Part shown: positions 1 through 11,827 of the stretch, piece after piece
Position numbering within the stretch: position 1 is the stretch's first letter
Layout of the letters: the number at the start of each line of letters is the position of its first letter
DNA from: Laetiporus sulphureus 93-53
Taxonomy: Eukaryota; Basidiomycota; Agaricomycetes; Polyporales; Laetiporaceae
Assembly (NCBI RefSeq): GCF_001632365.1
Contig: NW_024468540.1
Span: 354,309-418,308 of the forward strand
Direction: 5' to 3'
Length of the DNA: 64,000 nt
Program-made: the position numbers and the translations under genes
The notes under the pieces: model-generated
Databases searched by the model: none
Told to the model about the DNA's origin: nothing
The model's input: only the letters and a program-made list of their open reading frames with translations

Positions 1-1679
1 GTCTTCGGAATGATCAGCAAGGCCTCTGCAAATGCCTGCACGCCCATTTTGACGCGGCCCTTCGCGTTCTTCTTCACGGGGCCCATCAAATGCGCTGCAC
101 AAGCGACTTCGAACGCGCCCGCACCGGGGACGAGTGCGTCGTCCTCGAGCGCATTCTTCACTGCACGAAGCCCATCGCGCAGCGCGTCCTGCGTCCGCTG
201 GATCGTGTGCGGGTTCGGACCCTTGATGAGCAGCGTGACACTCTTCGGGTCCTTGACGTCCTCGACAAACGTGTATTTTTCTTCTCCGAGCGTATACTCG
301 TAGACAAGCCCTGCCCAACCGAGGATGTCGGGCGTCAGGTCGTCCACAGAGTTTTGCGCTACGCCGCCACAGATGAGCTGCAAACTGTGTGGATCGTTAG
401 GAACGGTACAATATAATTGAATTCTTTGTACGAACCGCTCCATGTTACGCCGCTTTGCCCTTCGAAGAGCAAGAATGCCATTCTTTGCGAGGATGTCGAG
501 ACTGAGCGGATCGATGCCCTTTTGATTGATGATGACAAAGTTCTTCTTCTTCTCGTTTGCGCCGACAGCCTGGTCACAGACGAGGTTCTTCAGCTCAACG
601 ATCTTCTTGCACTTTGCGTCGGTGAACCGTCGCTCTGACTCGACGAGCTTCTCCCGCTGTTCCGAAGAAGAGTAGAAGAATCCGGAATTGACCTCACTGC
701 GTAAGAATACCCGTTAGCTGCAGGCTGCCAGTAAAGCAGACTACGTACGTCTTCTCGTATTCCAAGCTAACGTTCAGAGTCAGAATGTAGGCGTTCTCGA
801 CGCGTTTTGGCATGTCGGGGTGCCGTGCACCATGATCAAGAACTAAGCCGCGGATGAGCTGTGTTTCTGAAGCCGTTCGGTGTTGCATCTTCATGACCTC
901 GACCATGTGAAGGTCAATTGGTTCGCGGATCTTGTTAGTAGAATCTGACCGCAGATTTGATAATTGCCTTAAAGTACAGAAAGCTTAAGACGTACCTGGA
1001 GAAGGGGGAGGTGGACGAATGCATAGGACGGCATCGACAACCTCAGCGGCAAGCTGTTTTGCGAGTGATGGGTTGACCTTCGTCGCCAGCGAAGTATAGG
1101 CGACGTTGATCAAAGTAGCACGGTCCATGTTTACACTTCGCTTGAATGTTTCAAGGAACTAGGATATGTGTGCATCAGATTAGCAATTACATGTATCACA
1201 ATAAGCCACGCACCGCCAAGGCCTCTTTCTTCGCCACATCAAATCCCTCAGCGATCACAGTTGGATGCACACCCTCCGAAGTATAGCGGTCGGCTTGTTT
1301 GAGTAGCTCTCCAACAAGCAATACGACCGATGTCGTACCGTCACCGACCTGGTCATCTTGTGCTACCGCTGTCCGCGCAATCATGGCTGCGGTAGGGTTC
1401 TGGATCTGCATCTCGGACAACAGCACCTTCCCATCCTTCGTCATCTTGATCTGCCCCGCACCATCGACCAGCATCTTGAGCGTTCCTCGTGGCCCTGCAG
1501 ACGCGTTTCATGGTCAATGTCATCGCATTATCATCCATCCAAATGAGCACAGAAAACATACCGAGATTGCCCTTGACGACACTTGCGAGCCCCATTGCTC
1601 CTGTCGTGTTGACCTGGAGAGCAGCTGCACGACGCACGCTCTCCGCCTTTGGGTTAATGAGCTGGATACTCGACGACAT
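1..1679 (-). CDS. CCT6: T-complex protein 1 subunit zeta (CCT6), 3' end outside window
   Basis: Zeta subunit of the cytosolic group II chaperonin CCT/TRiC, which folds actin, tubulin and other proteins using ATP. The ATG at 1679 starts [21 protein letters not shown] second exon (about 1494-1214) holds the equatorial ATP-site motif GDGTTS and the family-typical stretch [15 protein letters not shown]. Later exons are roughly 1158-996 and 953 downward, with two more introns near 750-690 and 420-385. They carry the apical domain and then return to the equatorial domain ([13 protein letters not shown]). Introns are about 45-65 bp with GT-AG ends. The gene runs off the left edge, so the C terminus is missing. 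It is divergent from APC1. The zeta assignment rests on recalled similarity of the N-terminal third and is confident; the small inner exon edges are less so. Confidence 0.93.
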
Positions 1680-1988
1680 TGCGGCGAAGATACAAGGCGA
1701 GGTGAAAGTAAGTAGTCGCCGTCGGTGCGCGTCAACCTTTCGATTTATTTGATGACGTAAGCCGACACACGCGACTGTGGCCCACACGCTCTCAAACATC
1801 AATTCAGAACATCATCGCTCAACGTTCAACGTTCGACGTCAACGGTCAGGTCCACATCTTTTGCTCGTGTTTCATATTGTCTGCTTCGAGATAACATCGC
1901 CGAAAAGACTCCAACGTACTTGCTTTCATGTTGCTGGAGTAAATACAAGTGTCACGCTATTGCCTACGCGTCTTCATCGAGAGTGACC
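1680..1988. promoter_or_regulatory. Shared intergenic region between divergent CCT6 and APC1
   Basis: These 309 bases separate the CCT6 ATG (minus) from the chosen APC1 ATG (plus), so both promoters and both 5' leaders must fit here. Pyrimidine-rich stretches are visible, but no clear TATA box. Calling it a bidirectional promoter is inferred from the layout only. Confidence 0.5.
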
Positions 1989-4900
1989 ATGGAATCTAAC
2001 AAGGGAACATGTGAACCCGTCACCATCTTCGTGGACTCTCGCTTAGCACCACAAGGAACACAATATCTCGAGAAGTCTGCAAAGCGGAAGAAGAAAACTG
2101 AGCCTACCGAGTCGGATTTGCTCAAAGCTATTCGAGAAAGCCTTCGTAGTAGCCGAGGCGGCAGTCCTTCTTCTCTCCCGAATCAGGTGCGTTATCCATC
2201 GGTGGAAGAGTCTCAAGACTCCGTACGAGAGGATGAACTCGGCTGGGACTCGGTCACCGTCGTGCTGAGTGCTGGAGGAGTTATACGCAAGAAATGGAGC
2301 TTCGAAGAAGAGGGCCAGCCCGTTCAATGGGCCTGCATGGGCTGGTTCGACCAGCCCAGTGCGTTCCCACAGACATCCCCGTTGCGACCTGCTCACTACA
2401 CGGGTGAGTCCCAGGAACAGACGACGCCTGTGGCAGACTCGAGCGGCCGGCCCACGTTCGGACCATTCGCTCGTGCCCAGCAGCAGCACAAGCGGGAGCA
2501 CGAGCCAGCAGGACGTGCCCGCGCTGTGTTCATTTTCCTACGGAGCATTGGTCGCATCTTCTTGTTGAATGGCACCGACTACACCTTCCACCTGCCGTTT
2601 GTAGTCCGCAGGGCATGGCCGCTGAGCCCTCACGGAGTACTGCTGCAACGGGTGTTGGACCCTATGGAGCTCGAAGAAGTGAAAGCCTCCGGCGACGTTG
2701 CTTTACCGACTTCCTTCACCTTCATCAACGCGCTCGCTGAGCCAGCAGCCGTGGGCATCACGACAAAGCTCACGGGCGGTTTCAATCACATCCCGGTGTC
2801 CATCGAAGAAGATGATCCAATTAAGTCAATCAATTTCGTACCCGCGGAGGAGCAGGTCGTCTGGATCTCTCAGCGCGTACCCGAGTCGACTGACGATATC
2901 ATCATCACGATCAATACCGAGAAAAGGCAGTTTTCGATCTGGCGTTACGCGTTCATCCGGCCAAAAGAGGTGCCGACGGCGCCCAGTCGCCCGCAGCCAG
3001 TCTCAGCAGTGAACAAGAGAACATCAATGTCAGCGACACCAGCACAGAAACGGCAAGTCATTATGGCACCTCCACAGACAGCACCCGCCGGCTCGGTGTC
3101 TGGAGTCCCACGGAATCTATCAACACCTGCACCGATGACTGCCTTGGTTGGCGTTGGGGCGACGATGGAGCATGCTGCCTCCGTTCCTGCCGCCGGGAGG
3201 TCACGACAGGACTCGATCTCTAGGTTGGATCTGAGTGTAGCAGTTGATAAGACAAGCGGCGGATTCGACGGGGAAATCTTATTGGATCCAGTCGTGAATG
3301 CGCGCATGCAAACCGCGTACTGGGTGGAAAAGTTGCATTGCGAGCAGCTACCAGAGCGATCGTGCGTGTGCTTCTCTATTGTGACATCAACTCCTGATCA
3401 TCAGAGACTATAGTACGCTCGATCCCTCAGCGATATCGGTCGGCCTGTTTGACCAACGATGGGACGGCGAGGAACATCGGTCCCTAATTGGTATCTGTTT
3501 CCCTGCGGCCGAGACATTGCTGGTATATCGTTTGTCCAAGGATGCGGGTCATATTGTGGCGAAATTTGAAGGACGGCTTGAAGCGGTCTCAATATCCTCA
3601 GTTCGTGCCACAAGGGAATTGATTCAAGATCTCTTGATCGTGAAGCTAAATGGGAAAATGTCACTCCTAACTCATGGCTTGCGCGAGTTGCCTCTTTCCA
3701 TATCGACCGACGTGCCCAAAGGAGCGTCGGAGAAGGAGGGGTACAGAGAGACTCCTTGTCTGACGGCACGACCACTCATCAACTGTCCTATCATTTCTGT
3801 CTCCGACCCTATTGAGTCGACGGTTACTCTGACATTCGCGAATCGTGCTTCGGTCCGTATAGTGCTCGACCTGATGCCACGCGATCTTCTAACGCGTCAA
3901 TGTCTTCTCATGCTTGCCATGGTCATTCCTGCAGACGAGTTCTTCGCGCTCCACAGCAACTTCCTGCGCAGGTGGGCCGCCAAGGGGCAGGATCTGTCGT
4001 TTGGGGTGTCTTTTGCGTGTCTCGTGTCTGCCTTATACGAAGTGTTCGAATTGGAGACCGAGCCCGCGCCACGCCAGATTTACCCGGCAATCACTCCTGG
4101 TCCATGGCTGCAGATTCACAAGACGTCATCCGCATTCCGGTTCCGCGAGGACCCTATACTGAGAAAATTGCGCCCGCCGCCGAGCGTGCAGCCGGCCACT
4201 ACGCTCCCGAGACCGAAATGCAAGCCGCGCAATCTGATCGCACCCATCTTGATCGCGCTGCATAATGTCGCTGAAGACATGCGCTTGATGATCCACCGGT
4301 ATCGCGATCTCCTCAAGCTTGTCCCTGTAGTATGCAGGGTTGCCATGCATGTGCGCCCCGAGTGGGCCGATTATTGGAAACGGCTCTGTCCTGACGCCAT
4401 GGAGAATTGGCCGGCTCCAGGGATGACGGGTGAGTATCAATTTGTAGTTCAGTCGGAGTGGTCATGACGCGATCTCTCATAGTTGTTGAGAACGTCGACG
4501 ACCGACTATCTGCCTGGCCGCTCGATTCAGTGGCTATCCTGTACGGGCGGATCAGCAACCCTGAATGGTTTCCCCCCGTCCCGGAGAGCCACAAGATAGC
4601 TCAAGGGTTCGACATCAAAGCCGCATTCGCGTTCGGGAACGCAGAGCCGCTGCTGTGTTCGCGCCAGTTGACCGACGTGTATGTTGCGTTGGCGGACAGC
4701 AAGGTGCCTCAAACTCGCAAGCGCGCAGAAAACGGGCTGCAAGCTATGGTCAGAGCCCGTATTGGAGCCGACATCTTGCGATGGGTGCCGTTGGGCATCG
4801 CCGCGCCACTGAAGGAGGCATGTCGGACGTGTCAACTGTCACCGAGTGGAGACTGGCCTCCATTGGCCCATGGTCTGATTGGGCGCAATGACCTTGCGGA

Positions 4901-7900
4901 GATGAGCTCTCCTCATGAGCAAATTCACGTTCGCGGCTATCGCTCTGTGAGAGAGTCCATGGTGAGTCGGCAAATTCATCGCGGAGTCGCATCTCTCTGA
5001 TTTTCCTGCAGCAAGCCTTCATGCATCGCAAGTCATTTCGCGAACACATTGATGACACCTGGAAAGCTGTCACCGGAGAGACGAATGTCGTGTCTGGCGT
5101 GGAGTTGGACGTGGACGATCTGACACAGATACGGTTTGGCCAGGACAGAAGACTCGAAGAGATAGCTCGCATGCTCTGTTCATCCACCGTTCCGACAATC
5201 AGGGCGATAGAAAGGCCAGAACTGAGGTGTGTATTGCGCATGTACGACCTGACAATCTAATTCTTATCTGTGGCCCATAGTGAGCATGATCAGGCCAAGG
5301 AGCAACAACTTCAAGTGGTCAGAATGGCGGAACGGACTCTTGCTCTGCCTTTGGGGAGGGCGATGTTCACTTTCGGATCCGTGCCAACTGTCACCCGCCA
5401 AGCATACGCGATACCGAAGATCGAGTATGCGGTCCGCCTTCAACCCATGAACGCATTGATCACACCAGAGCCTGGGAAGATCCCGGTGGAGTGCACCAGC
5501 TGGGGCGAGTTCCATAACGGTGTCGCTGCCGGTTTGCGGATATCTGCGCAATCTAATGCGGTCGAGAGCACGTGGATCAAGTTTAACAAACCCTCCGAGC
5601 TAACTCCTGAACATGCCGGGTTCCTCTACGCACTGGGTTTGACCGGCCACTTGCGGGAGATGCTGACGTGGCACACCTTCAGCTACCTCACCCCGAAACA
5701 TGACATGACTTCAATTGGTGTGCTGCTCGGCCTGTCCGCCGCTAATGTGGGAACTGGTAATCTTCACGTCACCAAACTCATCGCCGTACATACTCCTGCG
5801 CTTCTGCCAACACCTAGCATGGACCTGAATGTGCCATTGATCACTCAGGCCGCTGGCTTGATCGGGATCGGGCTGCTCTACATGGGTACACAGAATAGGC
5901 GGATGGCTGAGGTCTGTCTCAGCCAAATCAGCCGTAAAGATCTCTGCCAGCCTGATCTGAGCAACGAGTATCGTGAAGCTTATACATTTTCAGCGGCCCT
6001 CGCCTGTGGGATGGTCATGCTCGGCAAAGGCGGTGAGGTACCGGCAGATCTAGTCATGCTGTCGCGATTGCGTGTGCTCATTCATGGGGAAAGACATCCT
6101 TCGTTCAGTGTCGATGAACAACCAACTTTCGACATTAATCTGACATCACCGGCCGCTACAATTACGTTAGGTTTGATGTATCTTAGGTCGGGACGGCAAG
6201 ACGTGGCCGACATACTGGCAATCCCGGATACTTTGCTTGCCCTCAACAGTATCCAGCCCAGCTTTCTGCTAATGCGGACGCTGGCTAGATGCCTGATAAT
6301 GTGGGACAAGATCGCTCCATCGAAGGAATGGTTACAATCTCAAGTGCCTCAGGCTATTTTGGCGGCGGTCAATGACCGCTACCACGGGAAATCCCGCGAC
6401 GATGCGTATGAGCTCGCATACTACAACATCCTGGCTGGCCTTTGTTTCGCCATTGGGCTCAAGTACGCTGGTACTGCAAGGGAAGAGGCGTACTTGTTAA
6501 TTATCACGCACTACGATATGTTCAGCCAAGTGGCTTACACGAATAGTGAGTGGTTTCAGCCGCACGTACGATGTGTTGTTTCACTCCAAAGTTTATATAG
6601 GTACTGCCTTCGACCATAGAATCAAGCGTGCAGCAATTCGCGATGGCCTGAACCTGATATCGATATCTCTTGCCATGGTCTTGGCAGGAACGGGCGAAAT
6701 CAACTGTCTGCGGAGATTACGCTATGCCTATGGGATGAACAATCAATTCATCCGATATGGTACTCATGTAGCGAACCATATGTCTCTTGGCCTGCTGTTC
6801 CTCGGTGGTGGACGTTTCACCCTGGGCACTTCCGATGCAGCAATTGCTTGCATGGTGGCAGCTTTCTTCCCCCGCTTCGCCAACGTTTCCTCTGATAATA
6901 AGAGCTACTTACAAGCCTTGCGTCATCTGTGGGTGTTGGCAACGGAACCTCGCTGTCTCATTGCTCGGGATGTCGACACCAAAGAAGTCGTGTACATTCC
7001 GGTGAAGATCAAGACGAAAGACGGCCAAGGGTTCATGGTTTCTCAACTTCTGTCCCCGACTCTCATCCCAGATATTGACAAGGTGCTGTCCATTCGGATC
7101 GACACTCCAAGATACTGGCCGTTCTACCTCGATGTCGCCAACAACCCTCGGCACCGAGAATCTCTTCTCCGTAATCAAACGTTATTCGTGAAACGTCGCA
7201 CAGCTTTCCTGAGCTATAAAGAGGATACGAAAGGCAGCCGTAGCCTCTTTGTACGATCAGGCTCATCGCCCAGCAGCACTGCGATGTTGGATTTTCCGCA
7301 ACTGACTGACTTGAAAATACATCCTGCGGGCGATCTGCACGAGTTCATCGCATCTTTCTCGAACGATCCTCTATTCATATCATTTGCCGACCGATTCTGT
7401 CGTGACGATGGAGAGACGGAGGAGGAGCGAAGATTGCAAGCATACTGCCATGCAAGTCTCCTTGATAGTATTCTTCAAGACAAATCGCAGACGATACAAG
7501 CTCACCTCACCGTATATCGCTACCGGCAGATGCATAGCGGCTCCTCATACTTCGTCCTCAGGATGCAGGACCTGCGCTTTGCCACAGAGTTCTATAGCAG
7601 GGTATATGAGCGACGTTTCAGTGGAAGGTCCGAAAACAATGCACGGTCGCCCCTCATCCGAGAGAGTACACTCTCCGGTGCCCTTCTTGCGATCGATCGT
7701 CACTTAGACACGATACGCACCATGAAGGCTTTCGTCGCGGCCTTGTCTCACTACGCTCAAGGCGATGCAATACCCGTGTATCCGAAGGGCTCCAGCGAAT
7801 GGAAGTGTTCTCGACACTTATCCTGGTATCTGCAGCGCAATAGTGTCCCGGTTTCTTCCGTTCTTGCTGTGCTCAAAGCTCTGGCTCGGAAGGCTCACAG

Positions 7901-8072
7901 AGACTGTCTGGCTGCTCCTCCGCCTGCAGGCACAACTGATGTCGCACGTTTAGACCGGGGAATCAAGGAAGTGGTGTATTTCGCGGGCACGTCGATGACA
8001 ACCTCGATGGGCTCTGGTTGGTCCTTGAGATCCCTGGATGAGGTCGTGGCAGCTTGGTGTTTGGCGGGATGA
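1989..8072 (+). CDS. APC1: Anaphase-promoting complex subunit 1 (APC1)
   Basis: Largest scaffold subunit of the APC/C ubiquitin ligase, which drives exit from mitosis in the nucleus. Six exons fit in phase: 1989-3361, 3405-4429, 4483-4961, 5012-5226, 5281-6545 and 6601-8072, giving 1942 aa, the size expected of APC1/BimE/Cut4. The N-terminal third (exon 1) is beta-rich, with a low-complexity Ser/Pro/Thr segment. From about residue 1050 there are repeats of the proteasome/cyclosome type, such as GFLYALGLTGHL, SIGVLLGLSAANVGTGN and AAGLIGIGLLYMGTQN, which form the toroid of APC1. The start at 1989 (MESNKGTCEPV) is chosen because the in-frame extension back to 1920 has no conserved look. All introns are 43-55 bp. 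Identification is by recalled family similarity. Confidence 0.93.
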
Positions 8073-8515
8073 ATGAGGAAAATCTCCGGACCTAATCGAC
8101 TGGCTTTGCGGATCGTGAAACGTGTGTGTTGTAGCCGTAGTTATTTATGATGTAGGTTCGATATTCGATCGCTATGGAGTTTTTCAATACAATCGAGTAG
8201 GGGAAGCATCCCTTGTCATACACCACAAACTGCTGACGAATAACAACCTAACTTGCCTATACAATCTCGTACATCGTAACCCAATGACAAATCAAGAATT
8301 CCAAGGCACCTGCTGCCGTCTATAACCATGTCCGACCGGCATTCTCTGGGTTCCAACCCCAGTAACAGGTCGGTGTCTTATCTCAACCATTCATGGGCAG
8401 GATGAACAGAGCCTGAGACACGATGACTCTTTAAGCATCGATATGTCAGCAATTCTTGTCTGTCCTCCTCAGCTGGGGCCATCACTTACCTGATGAATCA
8501 TGGCATGCCGAGCTA
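8073..8515. other. Intergenic, APC1 3' side
   Basis: No supported gene. Around 8336-8386 there is an imperfect hairpin (CCGACC pairing with GGTCGG, inner CTGGGTTCC/CCCCAG). I considered it as a tRNA remnant and rejected it. The 3' UTRs of APC1 (plus) and the F-box gene (minus) should converge here. Confidence 0.5.
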
Positions 8516-10388
8516 TCACTGGGTTGTCTCAGAACGTTCTGCCAGCCTCGCGCAGCGTAATTGCTCGAGGTGGAAGAACAGCGGTGTATAAATTTCCCGT
8601 CTATCCCTGCACGTTTTAACGTCGAGGTTTGGGAAGATGCGATCGATCCACCGCGCGGCCCGATTATAGAGAGCCTCTCCTTCCGCCGCTGACGAGACTC
8701 TGTATTGCATGGAAAGTAATAACTCGTTGAGACCGTGAGAAGTAGTCGGAGGAGAATCTGAAGAAACGTCGTCGGGGAATGCCACAACCGGTAGCTTCAA
8801 TGAGGTGAGGTCCGGACAGCAACGGGCAAAATGCATCAAGTCACCGCCAGTGAGAGCCGGGTAATCTTCATATCCCAAATCAAGCTGCTGGACCATTGGC
8901 CAGGCAAGTGCCATCTGTCCGACATCAGAGGGCGAGAACCGGCAATGTGGCATGTAGAGATCTATGCTTGTGAGCTCATGTAGCTCGAAGAGGGGTCGAA
9001 CGCCGAGTATATCATCAGAAACAGAATGTGGGGGAGAACGACCCAAAATTGGACGTCCATCATAATACATTTTGATCGACCGCAGCGACTGTCCAAAGTG
9101 ATCAGCTATGTTTGTGGAAACGATGTTTAATGAGCGAATGTCGTGGGCAGATTCGCACTCTAAGCGAAGAGATAGGCGTTGTAGAGAGGGCGCATATAAT
9201 ACGTCGAGAAGGCTGGATGCCTTCTGGAATTCGCCCGTCAGGGACAAGGTACGCAGAGCAGGGAAGTCGCCACGAGGTATCACGTTATTCTGATAATCCC
9301 ACGATGGAAGCACAGTCAGCGAGATTTTTAAGGTTAAGTCCACCAAATGACCGCTTTGCAGATCTGATCAAGTCGTACTTCCGTTGAACAAGAAAGGCGT
9401 AGAGTCTCCAGAGCAGTAGATTCGGCAATAGGCTCCAGGCATACGCTTGCAGAGGGAGTCATCACCAAGGTTAATCTTCGTAGTAATGGGGCTATAGAAG
9501 ATGCGGCGCCGAGGAGATCGTGCAGGGCATTGGAATGGAGCCGTTGCTGGTATCTCTCGCATTGAAGATCCATGTGGCGCAATGACGGTGTCACGAATGG
9601 TATCAAGTCGGTATAAATGCATTCATGATCAGAATCGCACCAGCGTAATGTCTCGAGGTGAGGCAGAATGGGTTTCGAGCCGGCTTTACGGAATAGGATG
9701 GGAAATGCCGAAGGGTGCAGTCGCTCGCTTCTTACTCGCCCACCAACTTGGAATGCAGTGAGGATCAACGAGTGTACATACAGAGCGTATATTTGAAACC
9801 TTGCCCACTCATCCTCCAGGATCTCGCTGGATAAGGTCTACGGAACAACACATGAGTCTTCCCTTATCGACACTACCGAATTCATGTCGCGCTCACGTAT
9901 TCAATTTCTGGGTCCAGTGGTTGTGAAACATGCTTAATTGATCCCGATAGGAGCTTGAACAGGGGCGCAAAAGAGTATAAATTCCTCCAGAGCACGCGTA
10001 TGGCTGGCTCGATGAAAGCCCTTGAGACCAGAGCGGCACGGGACAACGTAGCCTTCTCCCACATGTTGATATATGAAAAAATCTCGTGTAGAATGTAATC
10101 GTTCGTAAACACAGGAGAGCACCCGTGCATACTAGTGGTCAGCGTCGGTGCTTGGGAATGGGCCTCCGCGCTGTGACTAGGCAGTGTGAAACCATCTCGG
10201 CGGAGCATTATTGGTGCCTGATGAGAGTAGGAGCCGGAAGAGTGCGCGAGTTTGAGGGAACTGTCAAGTCTGCCTGGCCAGCGCTGAGCGTACGGAAAAC
10301 TCAAAGGTGACTCTCCGAGGTACGAGACGGGAATCCTCGGCGCTTCGCAACAAATAAGCGCGCCTGGTCTTCGCTTCTTGTGTTTCAT
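8516..10388 (-). pseudogene. F-box/leucine-rich-type protein gene with an apparent frameshift
   Basis: F-box proteins are substrate adaptors of SCF ubiquitin ligases, and large families exist in Agaricomycetes. Exon 1 (10388-9897) contains an F-box-like segment (TNDYILHEIFSYI, then LSRAALVSRAF and ALWRNL-like residues). An intron (9896-9838, GTGAGC to TAG) joins in phase to 9837. The following region has leucine-spaced LRR-like strands. At the three-T run 9355-9357 the frame must shift by one base: upstream reads ...VRLDQICK and downstream GHLVDLTLKISL, which together make a normal LRR strand. No GT-AG intron of plausible size covers the break. It then stays open to the stop at 8516, about 600 aa in all. 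The start is uncertain: the ATG at 10388 is the longest, but a later in-frame Met just before the F-box (near 10131) is equally possible. It is either a recent pseudogene or a sequence error. Confidence 0.65.
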
Positions 10389-10815
10389 CTCCCTATGTAT
10401 CTGTTAATGACCCCATGCTGACCAGCGATATGATCCTCCGAAAGAGACAGACAAATATATAGCTCTAGGAGAGTCTTGAGTCTATCCATCTGGACGGACT
10501 ACATTGAACATGAGGAATATGCACTGCGGATCATGTACGGAGCACTCGTCGTAAGACGTAGACCTCGAGTTGTGGAATCTTGTCTCCTGTTTTTGCGGCG
10601 ACAAGCAGATTGTCAGTACGGAGGATCTCGAGCTCTTGTCGCTTGTCTGCTTCTTTCATCCTGGAAAATCATAAGTGTACGAACGGATTGACTTGACTCG
10701 GAAGCGACATCGTCGTATCGTCGGACCTCTTTCAATGAGTCCTCATCGCTGTTGCGGTAACATGTAAGACTCTTGATGTTCCCATGCAGCGCAGTTCAAT
10801 TCAGTCATAACACAA
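10389..10815. other. Intergenic, no gene seen
   Basis: Upstream side of the F-box gene. Short open frames on both strands show no recognisable motif. Nothing supported here. Confidence 0.4.
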
Positions 10816-11190
10816 GCTCAGAACTCGATTCAGCACACCAGGCATAGCATCATCGTCGTCACCGTGCAAACTGTACTCTGCGAGGTCGTCATTGACCTTG
10901 CTCTTCGGCCTGATCTTTTCTGCAGGCTCGTCTTGGTCCATAGGTTTGTCTTAATCCATGACATCGTTTCCTTCTCCTCATTGTCTTCAGTTATATAGGT
11001 TCATTGAGATCCATAAGAACGAACAGAACATGAAGGCTCGCTCTACCTAGTATGCACTCTCAGGCTCATCGTCCGCTTCATCTCCCTCAGTGCCCTTCCC
11101 CATCATCGCAGCCGCCTTGTGTGCTGCTTCTAACTCTTCTCGAGCATCTTCGACCACGATGCGGGCAAGCGCGCTGACTCATTGAGCCAA
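10816..11190 (-). pseudogene. Relic resembling the N-terminal region of PWP1 (WD-repeat ribosome-biogenesis protein)
   Basis: On the minus strand, 11187-11050 reads VSALARIVVEDAREELEAAH and then KAAAMMGKGTEGDE, preceded in frame by TGA. After a gap, 10955-10818 reads DKPMDQDEPAEK... and then NDDLAEYSLHGDDDDA. This order (an AR.E.EDAR.ELE.A helix, an acidic stretch, then a DDLxEYxLxxxDDDD motif) matches my recollection of the segment before the WD repeats in PWP1 proteins. In-frame stops (TGA near 11187, TAA near 10958), no start and no WD repeats show a dead fragment of about 90 codons. The family call is from memory and tentative; that it is decayed coding sequence is more secure. Confidence 0.45.
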
Positions 11191-11827
11191 TGCCAGCCCC
11201 AGGATCAATCATTCCGCGATTTCCGGTCCTGCCTCGCAGACAACCGGAACAATGAGGACATACCAAATCATCATCATCACGGATTATGTTTCGATGGGTG
11301 TTGCACCAAGGTGCTTAGCAACACAATTGTTTCATCGCATGCGAGGTGAGACCCATGTCATACCGTATGTCAGAATGTGTTCTTCCCGCTGTTCAATCCG
11401 ATATCTTGATTATTAACTGAGGTTTAAATTTGACTCGCTATCCTACATCTCTTTGGCTGTCTCCGCCGTTGCTCTCGGTAACGCGGTTGACGAGACGCCG
11501 TCGCCCTTCATTAAGCTCTACACTGCTGTTCCTGGCTCAGTGAGCTCAGCACGTCGAAACTAACCTTTTCTAGGATGTCCAGAATATTTTCTCGGCTTGA
11601 AACTTGTCCCCCGGACGGGGTGTCTCCTAATAGGACCTCACCTTGAATGTGCGACTTGGAGTCACGATCCGTATTGCAAGCGAAGCCGTTTCGTTTGCGG
11701 AGGTGTATGCCCCCGTCCGCTCTTGCATAACCCTGTCTGTGCGGTCATATCATCGCTTTAATTGGGTACCTCTAGGAACACTGTGATAACGTCGGCAGTG
11801 AAGCGGGCGGGCTGTGAAGATATGGTT
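11191..11827. other. Intergenic with a possible small coding relic
   Basis: No supported gene. On the plus strand 11424-11553 reads a hydrophobic run (YISLAVSAVALGNAV) followed by about 20 codons and a stop, like a decayed signal peptide of a small secreted protein, but the frame has no ATG. Treated as uninterpreted. Confidence 0.3.

Noticed and set aside
8336..8390. tRNA-like hairpin with a T-arm-like CTGGGTTCCAACCCCAG
   Set aside because: The loop lacks the expected purine, no D-arm or A box is found upstream, and the distance to a pairing acceptor strand is too short. Probably a chance hairpin.
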